Assembly (NCBI GenBank): GCA_903923925.1
Contig: CAIXZF010000053.1
Span: 1 to 35,237 of the forward strand
Direction: 5' to 3'
Origin: an uncultured Bacteroidales bacterium
GTDB taxonomy: Bacteria; Bacteroidota; Bacteroidia; Bacteroidales; CAIXZF01
Length of the DNA stretch: 35,237 bases
Part shown: positions 1-7,010 of the stretch, piece by piece
How the letters are laid out: every line of letters begins with the position of its first letter
How positions within the stretch are numbered: position 1 is the stretch's first letter
Translations under genes and position numbers: made by a program
Notes under the pieces: generated by a model
What the model was told of the DNA's origin: nothing
Database searches by the model: none
What the model saw: the letters and a program-made list of their open reading frames with translations, nothing else

Positions 1-283
1 ATCCGGCACAGATACATAAAGGAGACCATCATGATGATGATGTCAAAATCATAATATCCATTTGAACGCTCAGAGTAAAATGAGTTGTAGCTTAATAAGC
101 CATTGGCCAGCAGAAATGGAACCATATTTGACTCCATAAGCCATTTAATACTGAGGAGCTTACGATTTGCCCAAGGAATAAATTTGATAGGTTACTAATT
201 AGTACTACTTTAACGGTTGAAAATATTGTCTCGCCAGATATATATCTTCAGCCACCCGAAGCTTTACTCCATTAGCTCCGGTT
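1..283. other. left edge, no intact gene recognised
   Basis: No convincing complete gene is visible here. On the minus strand a short open stretch (about 205-300) translates to a well-formed peptide with the segment GANGVKLRVAEDIYLARQYF before a TAG at 205-207. It looks more like real coding sequence than noise, so it may be the decayed 3' end of a third gene downstream of the PIN gene. It has no start codon of its own. An ATG run at 31-42 opens only an 8-codon frame. Confidence 0.3.
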
Positions 284-783
284 TTATTGTCTAAACTGTT
301 TCAACAGTTTATCTATTTCGTCTATTGGTAAGCTTCCATTTATTAGAGAAATTTTGTCTAAAAGCTCTACCGCTTTCATTTTTGTGATTATTCGGTCTTC
401 AACTAGTTTGATAATTACCCAGAGACTACCATGTACCTCGATACCAAGATCTTCGGCCTCGCTCTTCAGTTTTTTATCACCCGTGAGTAATAAACACTTT
501 AGGTGATACGATTTCCATAGAGCAGTTTTGTCAGTGATACCTTTAAAAAATCTCTCCGTTGAAAAGTTCCTTATTTCTTCAACTTCATCTTCAGTTAGTT
601 TAAAAACGGTGAGCTTATTGGCTCTAATAAAAGATCAATCTGCTCTTTCTGAGTCGATTCTAATATTTCCTTCACGACAAAATCGGTAGTACAAATTTCA
701 AAATCCAAAGCAAAGAATTCCGGTAAAACATCAATACTAATGATATCGAAGAACACATTAGTATCGGTTATAATCATCTTCAT
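284..783 (-). pseudogene. PIN-domain protein with a -1 frame break (probable toxin or its remnant)
   Basis: The N-terminal part (ATG at 783-781) reads MKMIITDTNVFFDII, the first beta-strand and first acidic residue of a PIN-like nuclease. Its frame stops at TAA 597-595. The -1 frame continues without a stop to TAA 286-284, giving LTEDEVEEIRNF, then LLLTGDKKLKSEAEDLGIEVHG, the typical C-terminal half of PIN proteins including the TGD acidic motif. Joined, the product would be about 166 residues, normal for the family. The downstream frame looks conserved from about ANKLTVFKL, which favours a one-base deletion near 610-630. A heptamer T-TTA-AAC sits in the zero frame at 604-598, directly before the stop, so programmed -1 frameshifting is the alternative. 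The ATG overlaps the stop of the upstream XRE/ImmA gene (ATGA), implying translational coupling. PIN proteins are usually Mg-dependent RNases. Whether this copy is active is not known. Confidence 0.65.
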
Positions 784-1853
784 ATTAAGGGCTGCATTTG
801 TTCTCTGAATCGCCATACCGATGTACCGGCAAAATATGCCGCCTCATTGACTGAAATAAGCTCTTTACCTAAAGCCAGATAAATTAACCTTTCAAAACGA
901 ACAGGGGCTTCCCTACTTCTGTATTTACCCGGTTCTTTACCGGGCTCATGCAACTTTCGAGTTTTATAACCAATAATTAACTGCTTATACACATAATCGT
1001 TAATTATTCCCAACTGTAATGCACGTGAAAACAAGGCAGAGAATGAGATACCCCAACGCTCCTTTATTAATATCAACTCGTTCTGATAAAAATGAAACCG
1101 GTCTTTGTGAAGGTCTTTACGTGCCATATCCTCTGGGTACAACAAAGCACAAGCAAAACTGTGACAAAGTTTTTCTTCTTCTTTGTGTTCAATCCCTTCG
1201 GGAAACGTAAGGGAATGGTGTGCAAGTTCATGCAGTGCAGTAAACCGTTTTCGTACCATATCATTATTTGGTAAGGCTTTTCGTAGAACGATTACTTTAT
1301 GGGCTCCACTATCAGCTTTTAACCCATCAAATGAACTTGGGGCTTCAATTTCAGCCACCTTATAACCTTTATCTTCAAGCATTTCAACGACATCAGGTAT
1401 GGGGTCGTAACCCAAATCCCATTCTTTTCGCAAAGCTTTTGCTGCCTCTTCAGCCTCTTTTACATCTGAAACAACTTCAGGATATATGAAATAGTTAACA
1501 TCCTCATTAAGGTTTAAAATGTTTTCAAGTTCAAAATATCGCTCAAAAACTTCCTTCGCCTTCTCTTCAACTGCTTCTTCTTCGATTTTAGATAATTTTG
1601 AACGATATTTTCGGTAGTCGATGCTAGTTAACTCGACCTTAACTGCAGCTTCGGAGAAAAAGAAATCCACAGGAACATTCAGAACTTCAGATAATGAAAT
1701 CAGCAAACTGCTATCAGGTTTCATTATACCGTGTTCATACTTATTAAGAGCTTGTTTCGAAATAACATTACCTAACCTATCAGCTAAGTTCTGTAGCGAC
1801 AATCCAGCCATTTTTCTGGCTGAGATTAGTCTGTTTGCAAAGTTGGGTTCCAT
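780..1853 (-). CDS. XRE-family HTH / ImmA-IrrE metallopeptidase fusion
   Basis: This 357-residue cytoplasmic protein has two parts. Residues about 7-65 are a Cro/C1-type helix-turn-helix (ISARKMAGLSL, then ISKQALNKYEHG). Residues about 140-245 are an ImmA/IrrE (COG2856) zinc peptidase, with the HELAH motif at about 208-212 and the downstream segment EEKLCHSFACALLYP, which matches the usual third metal-ligand region. A C-terminal helical region follows, with a second possible HTH-like end (VNEAAYFAGTSVWRFREQ). Family members are repressors or protease-type regulators; COG2856-HTH fusions recur beside small toxin-like genes and have been proposed as antitoxins. Here the stop codon overlaps the start of a PIN-domain gene by four bases, supporting a two-gene module. 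A TAnnTTTG box lies 22 bases upstream, so autoregulation through its own HTH is plausible but inferred. Confidence 0.88.
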   Translation of the reverse strand: MEPNFANRLISARKMAGLSLQNLADRLGNVISKQALNKYEHGIMKPDSSLLISLSEVLNVPVDFFFSEAAVKVELTSIDYRKYRSKLSKIEEEAVEEKAKEVFERYFELENILNLNEDVNYFIYPEVVSDVKEAEEAAKALRKEWDLGYDPIPDVVEMLEDKGYKVAEIEAPSSFDGLKADSGAHKVIVLRKALPNNDMVRKRFTALHELAHHSLTFPEGIEHKEEEKLCHSFACALLYPEDMARKDLHKDRFHFYQNELILIKERWGISFSALFSRALQLGIINDYVYKQLIIGYKTRKLHEPGKEPGKYRSREAPVRFERLIYLALGKELISVNEAAYFAGTSVWRFREQMQPLI

Positions 1854-1875
1854 AATTCTACTTCATTTAGGTTGA

Positions 1876-1883
1876 CAAATATA
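1876..1883 (-). promoter_or_regulatory. -7 box of the XRE/ImmA-PIN operon
   Basis: On the minus strand the sequence reads TATATTTG, an exact match to the Bacteroidota -7 consensus TAnnTTTG, 22 bases before the ATG. No clear -33 TTTG is found at the expected 20-base spacing, so this is a one-element prediction. Confidence 0.45.
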
Positions 1884-2226
1884 CAAACAAAATACCATTC
1901 GTCTACATATTCAGAAAAACAGTAATCATTTTTGTGAACATTGTTTATTATGCTAATGCTTATCAACCAGTTTGTTGTTTTCTTAGCTCAAAACCTAAGT
2001 TTGAGCAGCGATTTGAAAAAATGATAAAAATTAGATGATTGGAATGTTCAGCCTCTATATGACCCAAAGACTTTCCCGGTTCCGGGACTTCATTGAAATT
2101 GAATGGGGGTCTCGATGATGATGATGGTTTATTTGCCCGTACTCCTTTCTAACCCTAGATGCCTAAAACCTTTGTCTGCCTAAAAGCTGACTATGCTTTA
2201 TGTGTGAGAGGTATTTACATCGAAAT
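1884..2226. other. intergenic, no gene recognised
   Basis: This stretch separates the XRE/ImmA promoter from the tRNA pair. I see no coding frame with family-like sequence. It contains a short GATGATGATG run near 2114-2126. It may hold the end of the tRNA transcript and decayed sequence. Nothing functional can be supported. Confidence 0.4.
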
Positions 2227-2251
2227 CTCTTAACTATCAGATAATTAAGAG
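2227..2251 (-). terminator. possible terminator downstream of the tRNA-Pro/tRNA-Thr unit
   Basis: On the minus strand CTCTTAATTA and TAGTTAAGAG form a 10-bp stem (one U-G pair) with a 5-base loop, about 10 bases after the 3' end of tRNA-Thr. The following U-run is weak (ATTTCG), so termination is plausible but uncertain. Confidence 0.4.
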
Positions 2252-2261
2252 GTTTATTGTG

Positions 2262-2334
2262 AGCCTCTCATCGGACTTGAACCGACGACCTACTAATTAC
2301 GAATCAGTTGCTCTACCGACTGAGCTAAAGAGGC
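2262..2334 (-). tRNA. tRNA-Thr (anticodon CGT)
   Basis: Read on the minus strand this is a full cloverleaf. The 7-bp acceptor is GCCTCTT paired with GAGAGGC (one G-T), the D-arm begins AGCTCAGTCGG, the anticodon stem ACTGA/TTAGT holds the loop TTCGTAA, and the T-loop is GGTTCAAGTCC. Anticodon CGT reads ACG. Discriminator is T, and CCA is not encoded. It lies 51 bases downstream of tRNA-Pro and is probably cotranscribed with it. Confidence 0.95.
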
Positions 2335-2385
2335 TTGAAATGCTTTTATTTTCCTATTATTTCCACTTCCAATTTGGAGGGGTTG

Positions 2386-2460
2386 TCGGGATGACTGGAC
2401 TCGAACCAGCGACCTCTGCGTCCCGAACGCAGCGCGCTAGCCAAACTGCGCTACATCCCG
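2386..2460 (-). tRNA. tRNA-Pro (anticodon CGG)
   Basis: The minus strand gives acceptor CGGGATG paired with CATCCCG, anticodon stem CTGCG/CGCAG around loop TTCGGGA, and T-loop GGTTCGAGTCC. Anticodon CGG reads CCG. Discriminator is A, and CCA is not encoded. It is the first tRNA of the pair, with a good promoter immediately upstream. Confidence 0.95.
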
Positions 2461-2471
2461 TTTAACTGCAG

Positions 2472-2502
2472 CAAAAATAATGCTTTTACGCACATCCTGC
2501 AA
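2472..2502 (-). promoter_or_regulatory. promoter of the tRNA-Pro/tRNA-Thr unit
   Basis: On the minus strand a TTG (2502-2500, -33 element) is followed after exactly 20 bases by TATTTTTG (2479-2472), matching TAnnTTTG. The -7 box ends 11 bases before the tRNA-Pro 5' end, consistent with a very short leader. Confidence 0.6.
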
Positions 2503-2603
2503 TAAAAGTGTTCCTTTTGAAGCTTAGAATCGCTCTTAATAGTAAGTATCACCAGATTTTTCGGTGTTTATTGATTTTGCTGGTGTAACCGATGCAGATG
2601 AAT

Positions 2604-3044
2604 TTAGTTCTGAACTATTGGGCTTGTTGCATCACAAATAGGAGGACAAATTCCTGACATCCAGCTGCTTGTTGAATAAATAACACTGGTATTATCTTTT
2701 CCCTCCTGAGTAAGGCCTACTACCATCTTGATGCTTTTACCAAATTCATCCATACCATAATAAATACGGAATCCGCCTAAGGATGAATTCTGAGTAAGTA
2801 TTTGGGCCATTGCCTGATATTGATCCAAATCGATTACTAATGCCTTAACTACGCCACTATAGGATGGAGGATCAGAGGCTAAATAGCGATCAAGGTTTCT
2901 TTTTGCATCTATGGTAGAAATCGTTTGAGGTTGAATTTTTGACATCCCTCTGCCTCTTGTGTAACCGGCTTGGTAAACTGCAAATATTAATACCCCAACA
3001 AAAAGGGCTCCGGCAATGCGAATACGTATCGATTTATTATGCAT
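2604..3044 (-). CDS. hypothetical membrane-anchored protein with C-terminal CPPxC motif
   Basis: The 146-residue product has a basic N-terminus and one hydrophobic segment (about residues 8-26, IRIAGALFVGVLIFAVYQAG), so it is probably anchored in the inner membrane with the rest outside, or exported. The globular part contains GGFRIYYGMDEFGKSIKMVV and ends in a Cys motif, SGICPPICDATS, about 14 residues from the C-terminus. I associate this combination with small uncharacterised Bacteroidota proteins, but I know no function. CPPxC could bind metal or form a disulfide; that is inference. It stands alone, divergent from the TPR gene and upstream of the tRNA pair. ATG start at 3044; no upstream in-frame alternative is attractive. 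Confidence 0.75.
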   Translation of the reverse strand: MHNKSIRIRIAGALFVGVLIFAVYQAGYTRGRGMSKIQPQTISTIDAKRNLDRYLASDPPSYSGVVKALVIDLDQYQAMAQILTQNSSLGGFRIYYGMDEFGKSIKMVVGLTQEGKDNTSVIYSTSSWMSGICPPICDATSPIVQN

Positions 3045-3107
3045 AAAATTAGGTTTTAATAAACTGAATTAATACTTCGTTATTTTTATTTAGAACAAAT
3101 AAACACA

Positions 3108-3115
3108 TAATTTTG
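3108..3115 (+). promoter_or_regulatory. -7 box upstream of the TPR gene
   Basis: TAATTTTG matches TAnnTTTG. It overlaps the earliest possible start (TTG at 3113), so translation must begin downstream. The ATG at 3152 fits, with a leader of about 30 bases. No -33 TTTG at 20-base spacing. Confidence 0.45.
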
Positions 3116-3151
3116 TTACAATCAAGAAGATATATTTATAGTTGTAAAATC

Positions 3152-4945
3152 ATGCAGCAGATTATCAGCTTTTCCGGCAAAGCACTTCAGGTGTTATTTA
3201 TCATACTTTTTGCAACAATGTTACATGGTGAAGAGGAACAACGTGCAGAAAGCCAGAGAACCGGTATTTCAGATGAGGGCCAAATCAAAGTGGTACATGA
3301 AATCGTGGCCAGGGCAAACAAGCTTTACCAGAGGGATAATGATCTGACAGGAGCAGATAGTCTTTTCAGGCTTGCCTTTAGCCAGGCAGAGACAATGTTC
3401 GACAATAAACTTCTTCTTGAAATATATACTTCTTATATGAAGTGTATGGATCAAGGCCAATTCAACGAAAAGCGCATTGAGCTGGCAAATAAAGCAGAAC
3501 AACTCAACCGCATTATAAAGGACAAGAAGCTGAACTGGGAGGTATATTATTATCTTTCAGATATTTATCAATCGGCTTACAAATATGATAAGGCATTGGA
3601 ATACAGTTACAAAGCATTTTCAGTTTCAGAATATTACAAAGATGAGCCTTTAAAGGCAAGGAGTTACCTCAGTATCGGTGCCAGCCTTGAAAAGAAGAAC
3701 CAGTTAATTGAAGCATTCAGGAATTACTTGCAGGCATTAAATATTGCTGAGCGGCAGAAAGATAGTAGTTTGTTATTGTCGGCATACCATGTTATGTCGA
3801 AATTTTATCTTAACAATAAGGAGTATGATAAATCGCTGGATTATAAATTGAAGCAATTAACTCTTCTGCGAAGCAAAATTAAAGTTGATTCTCTGGCTAT
3901 TATGTGGATACATTTCGAATTGGAAGAGATTAACTTTTCGTTGCAAAATAAAGTTAATGAACTAAATATCAAATTACTGCTCGATTTCTCAAAGAAGAAT
4001 GGCGAGCGAAGGCTATGGGATTATACGATGTCGTTATACCGTTCTTACCTTATTAATAATGATCAATTTTCCAAATTGAATGAGTGTTATACAAAGAGGT
4101 ATCCCGAAGAACTATCTGTTCTTAAGGCAAAAGATAAGACAATGTATTTCAGGATAGTCGCATTGGTAATGGAATTTTCTGGTAAAAAAGACTCAGCCTT
4201 TTACTGTTTCAGAGAAGCTGTCAGGCTTATTGAAGGGAATTCGAACAAGGTTATGAAAGCCAGTTTTTACATCCGTTACGGACAATTTTTATTGCGTCAG
4301 AATCATCGGCCTGAGGCTATTGTTATGTTTGAGAAGGCATTTAACTTAGCTACAGAAGCCTCTTATCTTAATTATGCGATAACATCTTCAGAGGCGCTTC
4401 AACAGGCATATGTTGAATCTAATGATTACAAAAATGCCTATCTCTATGCCAGGAAAAAGCAAATATTAACCGACAGTGTTACAGCTAATTCAAAGAAAGA
4501 CGACCTGCTTCTGATGGAAATTGACAATGCCGCGAGGCAGGAGATCGAAGCCAAAGCCATAGAAAGGGAGGAAACTGAGCGGAGGCATAATATTCAGTAT
4601 ACTGCAATTATTATCCTCATAGGAATTGTATTTCTCATCTTGGTGATGCTGGGAAGTTTTATGGTACCGAAATGGAGTATACAATTTCTGGGGTTCATTT
4701 CGTTTATCTTTTTATTCGAATTTATCGTATTAATTTCCGACAATAAAATAGAAGAAATAACCCATGGAGAACCATGGAAAGTATTGGGTATCAAAATTAT
4801 ACTTATTGGAATTATGATGCCATTACATCACATGATTGAGCGGAATGTGATCATGTATTTGCTGAATAATAAACTGATAAACTTCTCGGGATTCTCGTTA
4901 AAAAAGTTTCTGAATGAATTATTTTTTCATTCAGTTCATCATTAA
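3152..4945 (+). CDS. TPR-repeat protein with signal peptide and C-terminal membrane segments
   Basis: I place the start at ATG 3152, which gives a signal-peptide-like N-terminus (MQQIISFSGKALQVLFII...LHGEE); the longer open frame begins inside the likely promoter. Most of the roughly 597 residues form tetratricopeptide repeats in a helical pattern (for example YYYLSDIYQSAYKYDKALEYSYKAF, then ARSYLSIGASLEKKNQLIEAF, and later RYGQFLLRQNHRPEAIVMFEKAF). A coiled-coil-like charged helix (ARQEIEAKAIEREETERRH) leads into three hydrophobic segments: TAIIILIGIVFLILVML, FLGFISFIFLFEFIVLI and VLGIKIILIGIMMPL. The periplasmic-TPR/coiled-coil/membrane layout is that of Bacteroidota TPR sensor proteins, but no histidine kinase, GGDEF or DNA-binding domain follows. 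It may transmit through a partner or act as a membrane scaffold; function is unknown. Confidence 0.8.
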   Translation: MQQIISFSGKALQVLFIILFATMLHGEEEQRAESQRTGISDEGQIKVVHEIVARANKLYQRDNDLTGADSLFRLAFSQAETMFDNKLLLEIYTSYMKCMDQGQFNEKRIELANKAEQLNRIIKDKKLNWEVYYYLSDIYQSAYKYDKALEYSYKAFSVSEYYKDEPLKARSYLSIGASLEKKNQLIEAFRNYLQALNIAERQKDSSLLLSAYHVMSKFYLNNKEYDKSLDYKLKQLTLLRSKIKVDSLAIMWIHFELEEINFSLQNKVNELNIKLLLDFSKKNGERRLWDYTMSLYRSYLINNDQFSKLNECYTKRYPEELSVLKAKDKTMYFRIVALVMEFSGKKDSAFYCFREAVRLIEGNSNKVMKASFYIRYGQFLLRQNHRPEAIVMFEKAFNLATEASYLNYAITSSEALQQAYVESNDYKNAYLYARKKQILTDSVTANSKKDDLLLMEIDNAARQEIEAKAIEREETERRHNIQYTAIIILIGIVFLILVMLGSFMVPKWSIQFLGFISFIFLFEFIVLISDNKIEEITHGEPWKVLGIKIILIGIMMPLHHMIERNVIMYLLNNKLINFSGFSLKKFLNELFFHSVHH

Positions 4946-5146
4946 TTGGTGTAAAATAGCACATATTCTTTCGAAAAATTATTCTTATTATTCAAATCAC
5001 TAAAGTTGAATTTATAGAAAATAATTATTAAATTCGCAGAACAGTGCATGTATAGCCAGATTAATCAATAGCATAACTATTTATATAATCCGACATTTTT
5101 CCGAAAAATAGTCAACTAAAATCCTTAACACTAAATCTAAAAATGT

Positions 5147-5827
5147 ATGAAAAAAAAGCTATTTATTGTATCGATAATGCTGCTAACTGCTGTATTTGCT
5201 TACAGCCAAGCTGATCAGGGGAACCTGTATCTGGGAGGGTCATTCAATCTGAACGCCTCATCAAATAAAACTAAAGCAGGTGGCACTACCACCGACGGGC
5301 CAAAGTCGTTCTCTTTTGGTCTGCTTCCTGTTGCCGGATATTTTGTTTCAGACAATTTAATGGTGGGCATGGGATTAGGTTATAATGTTACAAAAACTAC
5401 TATGACTGATGACGGTAGCACATCCTCTTCCAAAACCGTGGAAACTGACGGCATGTTCAACATCGTCCCTATGGCAAGGTATTATATGTTTCCTGCCAAA
5501 AATGTGGGTGTTTTCTTACAGGGTAGTTTTACTGCCGGTTTCGGGAAAGACAAGATAAAAACAACCCTTACTACAGCGATGCCTGACACTACAATAACAA
5601 CAACCGATGAAGCCAAGCAATCAGGAATTATCGTAGCAGCAAGGCCCGGCATTGTATTTTTCGTTGGTGAAAAGCTTGCTTTTGAAGTAGCATTCGGAGG
5701 CTTATATTTCCAAACTCATGCCATTAAATCGGGCTCTGGCGATGAGGAAGTCAAGCAGACCACTTCAGATTTTGGACTGGAAATTAATCCAGCGTTCTTC
5801 TCTTTTGGTATTGCTTTCCATTTGTAA
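5147..5827 (+). CDS. outer-membrane beta-barrel protein (OMP_b-brl type)
   Basis: The 226-residue protein starts with a signal peptide (MKKKLFIVSIMLLTAVFAYSQ), with likely cleavage near Ser-Gln as is common in this phylum. The rest alternates polar and hydrophobic residues, with aromatic ends: GNLYLGGSFNLNAS, FSFGLLPVAGYFV, LMVGMGLGYNV, MARYYMF, VGVFLQGSFTAGFG, AARPGIVFFVGEKLAFEVAFGGLYF. It ends with FFSFGIAFHL, a terminal aromatic/hydrophobic strand typical of OMPs. Extracellular loops are Thr/Ser/Lys rich. This matches the small 8- to 10-stranded barrels annotated as porin-family or OmpA/OmpX-like. A single-gene transcript is likely, because a strong terminator follows. The substrate is unknown. 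Confidence 0.85.
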   Translation: MKKKLFIVSIMLLTAVFAYSQADQGNLYLGGSFNLNASSNKTKAGGTTTDGPKSFSFGLLPVAGYFVSDNLMVGMGLGYNVTKTTMTDDGSTSSSKTVETDGMFNIVPMARYYMFPAKNVGVFLQGSFTAGFGKDKIKTTLTTAMPDTTITTTDEAKQSGIIVAARPGIVFFVGEKLAFEVAFGGLYFQTHAIKSGSGDEEVKQTTSDFGLEINPAFFSFGIAFHL

Positions 5828-5856
5828 TTCAATATTTTAGGATAAAACAGGATTTT

Positions 5857-5895
5857 GAGAAGCTGTCTTATAAATTAAGGCAGCTTCTCTTATTT
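5857..5895 (+). terminator. intrinsic terminator after the beta-barrel gene
   Basis: A 14-bp stem (GAGAAGCTGTCTTA with TAAGGCAGCTTCTC, one G-T pair) with a 5-base loop is followed by a T-rich run (TTATTTA). It begins 30 bases after the stop codon at 5827. Confidence 0.85.
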
Positions 5896-5989
5896 ATAAA
5901 CATTGCTTTCAGTTACTAATTCAAAAAAATCTGGATTAGCGAGCCAGAAAAACATTCAATAGAATTTGCGGATATTAAACAAAAGGATT

Positions 5990-6031
5990 ATAAATAAAAA
6001 AGAGGATGAGCCTTTTTTGGACACCCTCTTT
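5990..6031 (-). terminator. intrinsic terminator of tRNA-Lys
   Basis: On the minus strand AAAGAGGGTG and CATCCTCTTT form a 10-bp stem (one G-T), with a 13-base loop and a following T-run. It starts five bases after the 3' end of tRNA-Lys. Confidence 0.65.
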
Positions 6032-6035
6032 GCTG

Positions 6036-6108
6036 TCTCCCCGGATGGATTCGAACCATCGACCCAATGATTAAGAGTCATTTGCTCTGCCAACTGAGCT
6101 ACGGAGAG
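6036..6108 (-). tRNA. tRNA-Lys (anticodon CTT)
   Basis: On the minus strand acceptor CTCTCCG pairs with CGGGGAG (one T-G), the D-arm reads AGCTCAGTTGG, anticodon stem AATGA/TCATT holds loop CTCTTAA, and the T-loop is GGTTCGAATCC. Anticodon CTT reads AAG. Discriminator A; CCA is not encoded. Confidence 0.95.
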
Positions 6109-6118
6109 TTTCGGGCTG

Positions 6119-6150
6119 CAAAAGTATGAAAACTTTTACTCGTTTCCAAA
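6119..6150 (-). promoter_or_regulatory. promoter of tRNA-Lys
   Basis: Minus-strand TTTG (6150-6147) and TACTTTTG (6126-6119) are separated by exactly 20 bases, the textbook Bacteroidota -33/-7 arrangement. The -7 box ends 10 bases before the tRNA. This is the clearest promoter in the window. Confidence 0.8.
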
Positions 6151-6234
6151 CTACTTAATTGCCCTAAAGAGTGATCAGCGAATGTTAACGGGAACTACAG
6201 CAATACTATCTATAAATATCAAACAAACAATAAC

Positions 6235-6930
6235 TTAAACCAATTTTTCCGACCTTGTTGCAATGCCTAAAATCACCCCTAGTGCTATTCCCAGCAAAGC
6301 TGCAAACAAGACCTGAAATGACTCCGGAAGTAAAAAAGTAATGGTATGCATTGGAATCCAAAAGAATGGAATTGTACGTGCAAAAACAAAGCTCCATTGG
6401 GCCTCCCAATTAATTCCAGCTAGAATCTTTCCAACTTTAATGGGTTTTATCAGGGCAACAAGGCTGCCTCCATGGTTCATGATATGTGTATCGGTGATCC
6501 GGTGAAACATCATCATTACCGGCGCATAAATACTATTCATAAATGCAGAGATACAAAATGCAATAAACAGTCGCTCCAGACTGAAATTGCCTGCAAATGC
6601 TGCAGGAGCATCCGTTATCCCCATATACACAAGAAATCCAAGAGTACCTTTAGTAAAAACAATAAAGGCCAGTTTAATTGTTAGTCCGAGAAATCCCCAG
6701 ACTATGGCTCGTGGAAGGATTCCAAAACGCGGGTGGTAATATCTGCCTGTCTTTAATCGTAATCCAAGAAGTTCGCCCAGCATTGCCAGTATTGCAAACT
6801 TCAGAAAACTCATCACCATGCCGTGTTCCTTGTTGAAATCCAGGTAAAACTGGTATGCTGACGTGGAAAGGAAGAAGGGAAGAAATAAGAGAAAGATAAA
6901 TAAAATGACGAAGAAATCCTGACGCTTCAT
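6235..6930 (-). CDS. multi-pass membrane protein of unknown function
   Basis: The frame is open back to a TTG at 6975, but the ATG at 6930 (MKRQDFFVILFIFLLFLPFF) gives a natural membrane-protein start of 231 residues, so I prefer it. About six hydrophobic segments are visible, including FVILFIFLLFLPFFLS, FLKFAILAMLGELLGL, AIVWGFLGLTIKLAFIVF, LFIAFCISAFMNSIYAPVMMM and VLFAALLGIALGVILGIA. A segment near residues 175-200 (INWEAQWSFVFARTIPFFWIP) carries conserved-looking Trp, Arg and Pro residues, faintly reminiscent of Mpv17/PMP22-type proteins; I do not treat that as an assignment. It is monocistronic and divergent from meaB. Location is the inner membrane; function unknown. Confidence 0.75.
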   Translation of the reverse strand: MKRQDFFVILFIFLLFLPFFLSTSAYQFYLDFNKEHGMVMSFLKFAILAMLGELLGLRLKTGRYYHPRFGILPRAIVWGFLGLTIKLAFIVFTKGTLGFLVYMGITDAPAAFAGNFSLERLFIAFCISAFMNSIYAPVMMMFHRITDTHIMNHGGSLVALIKPIKVGKILAGINWEAQWSFVFARTIPFFWIPMHTITFLLPESFQVLFAALLGIALGVILGIATRSEKLV

Positions 6931-6994
6931 GTGGGGAAATAATTTTCTTAAACCGGTTTTGATTTTGGTCGGCAAATATCGAAAGTAAAATCCA

Positions 6995-7002
6995 TAACTT
7001 TG
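6995..7002 (+). promoter_or_regulatory. -7 box upstream of meaB
   Basis: TAACTTTG matches TAnnTTTG, eight bases before ATG 7011. The leader would be only a few bases if 7011 is the start, slightly more if the in-frame ATG at 7020 is used. Confidence 0.45.
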
Positions 7003-7010
7003 ACTTTCAA

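Noticed and set aside
19-54. AAAGGAG followed by an ATG run, like a Shine-Dalgarno and start
   Set aside because: The frame has only eight codons, and Shine-Dalgarno sites are not otherwise used in this window.
2259-2465. Plus-strand open frame across the tRNA pair
   Set aside because: It lies entirely over two clear minus-strand tRNA genes and their spacer.
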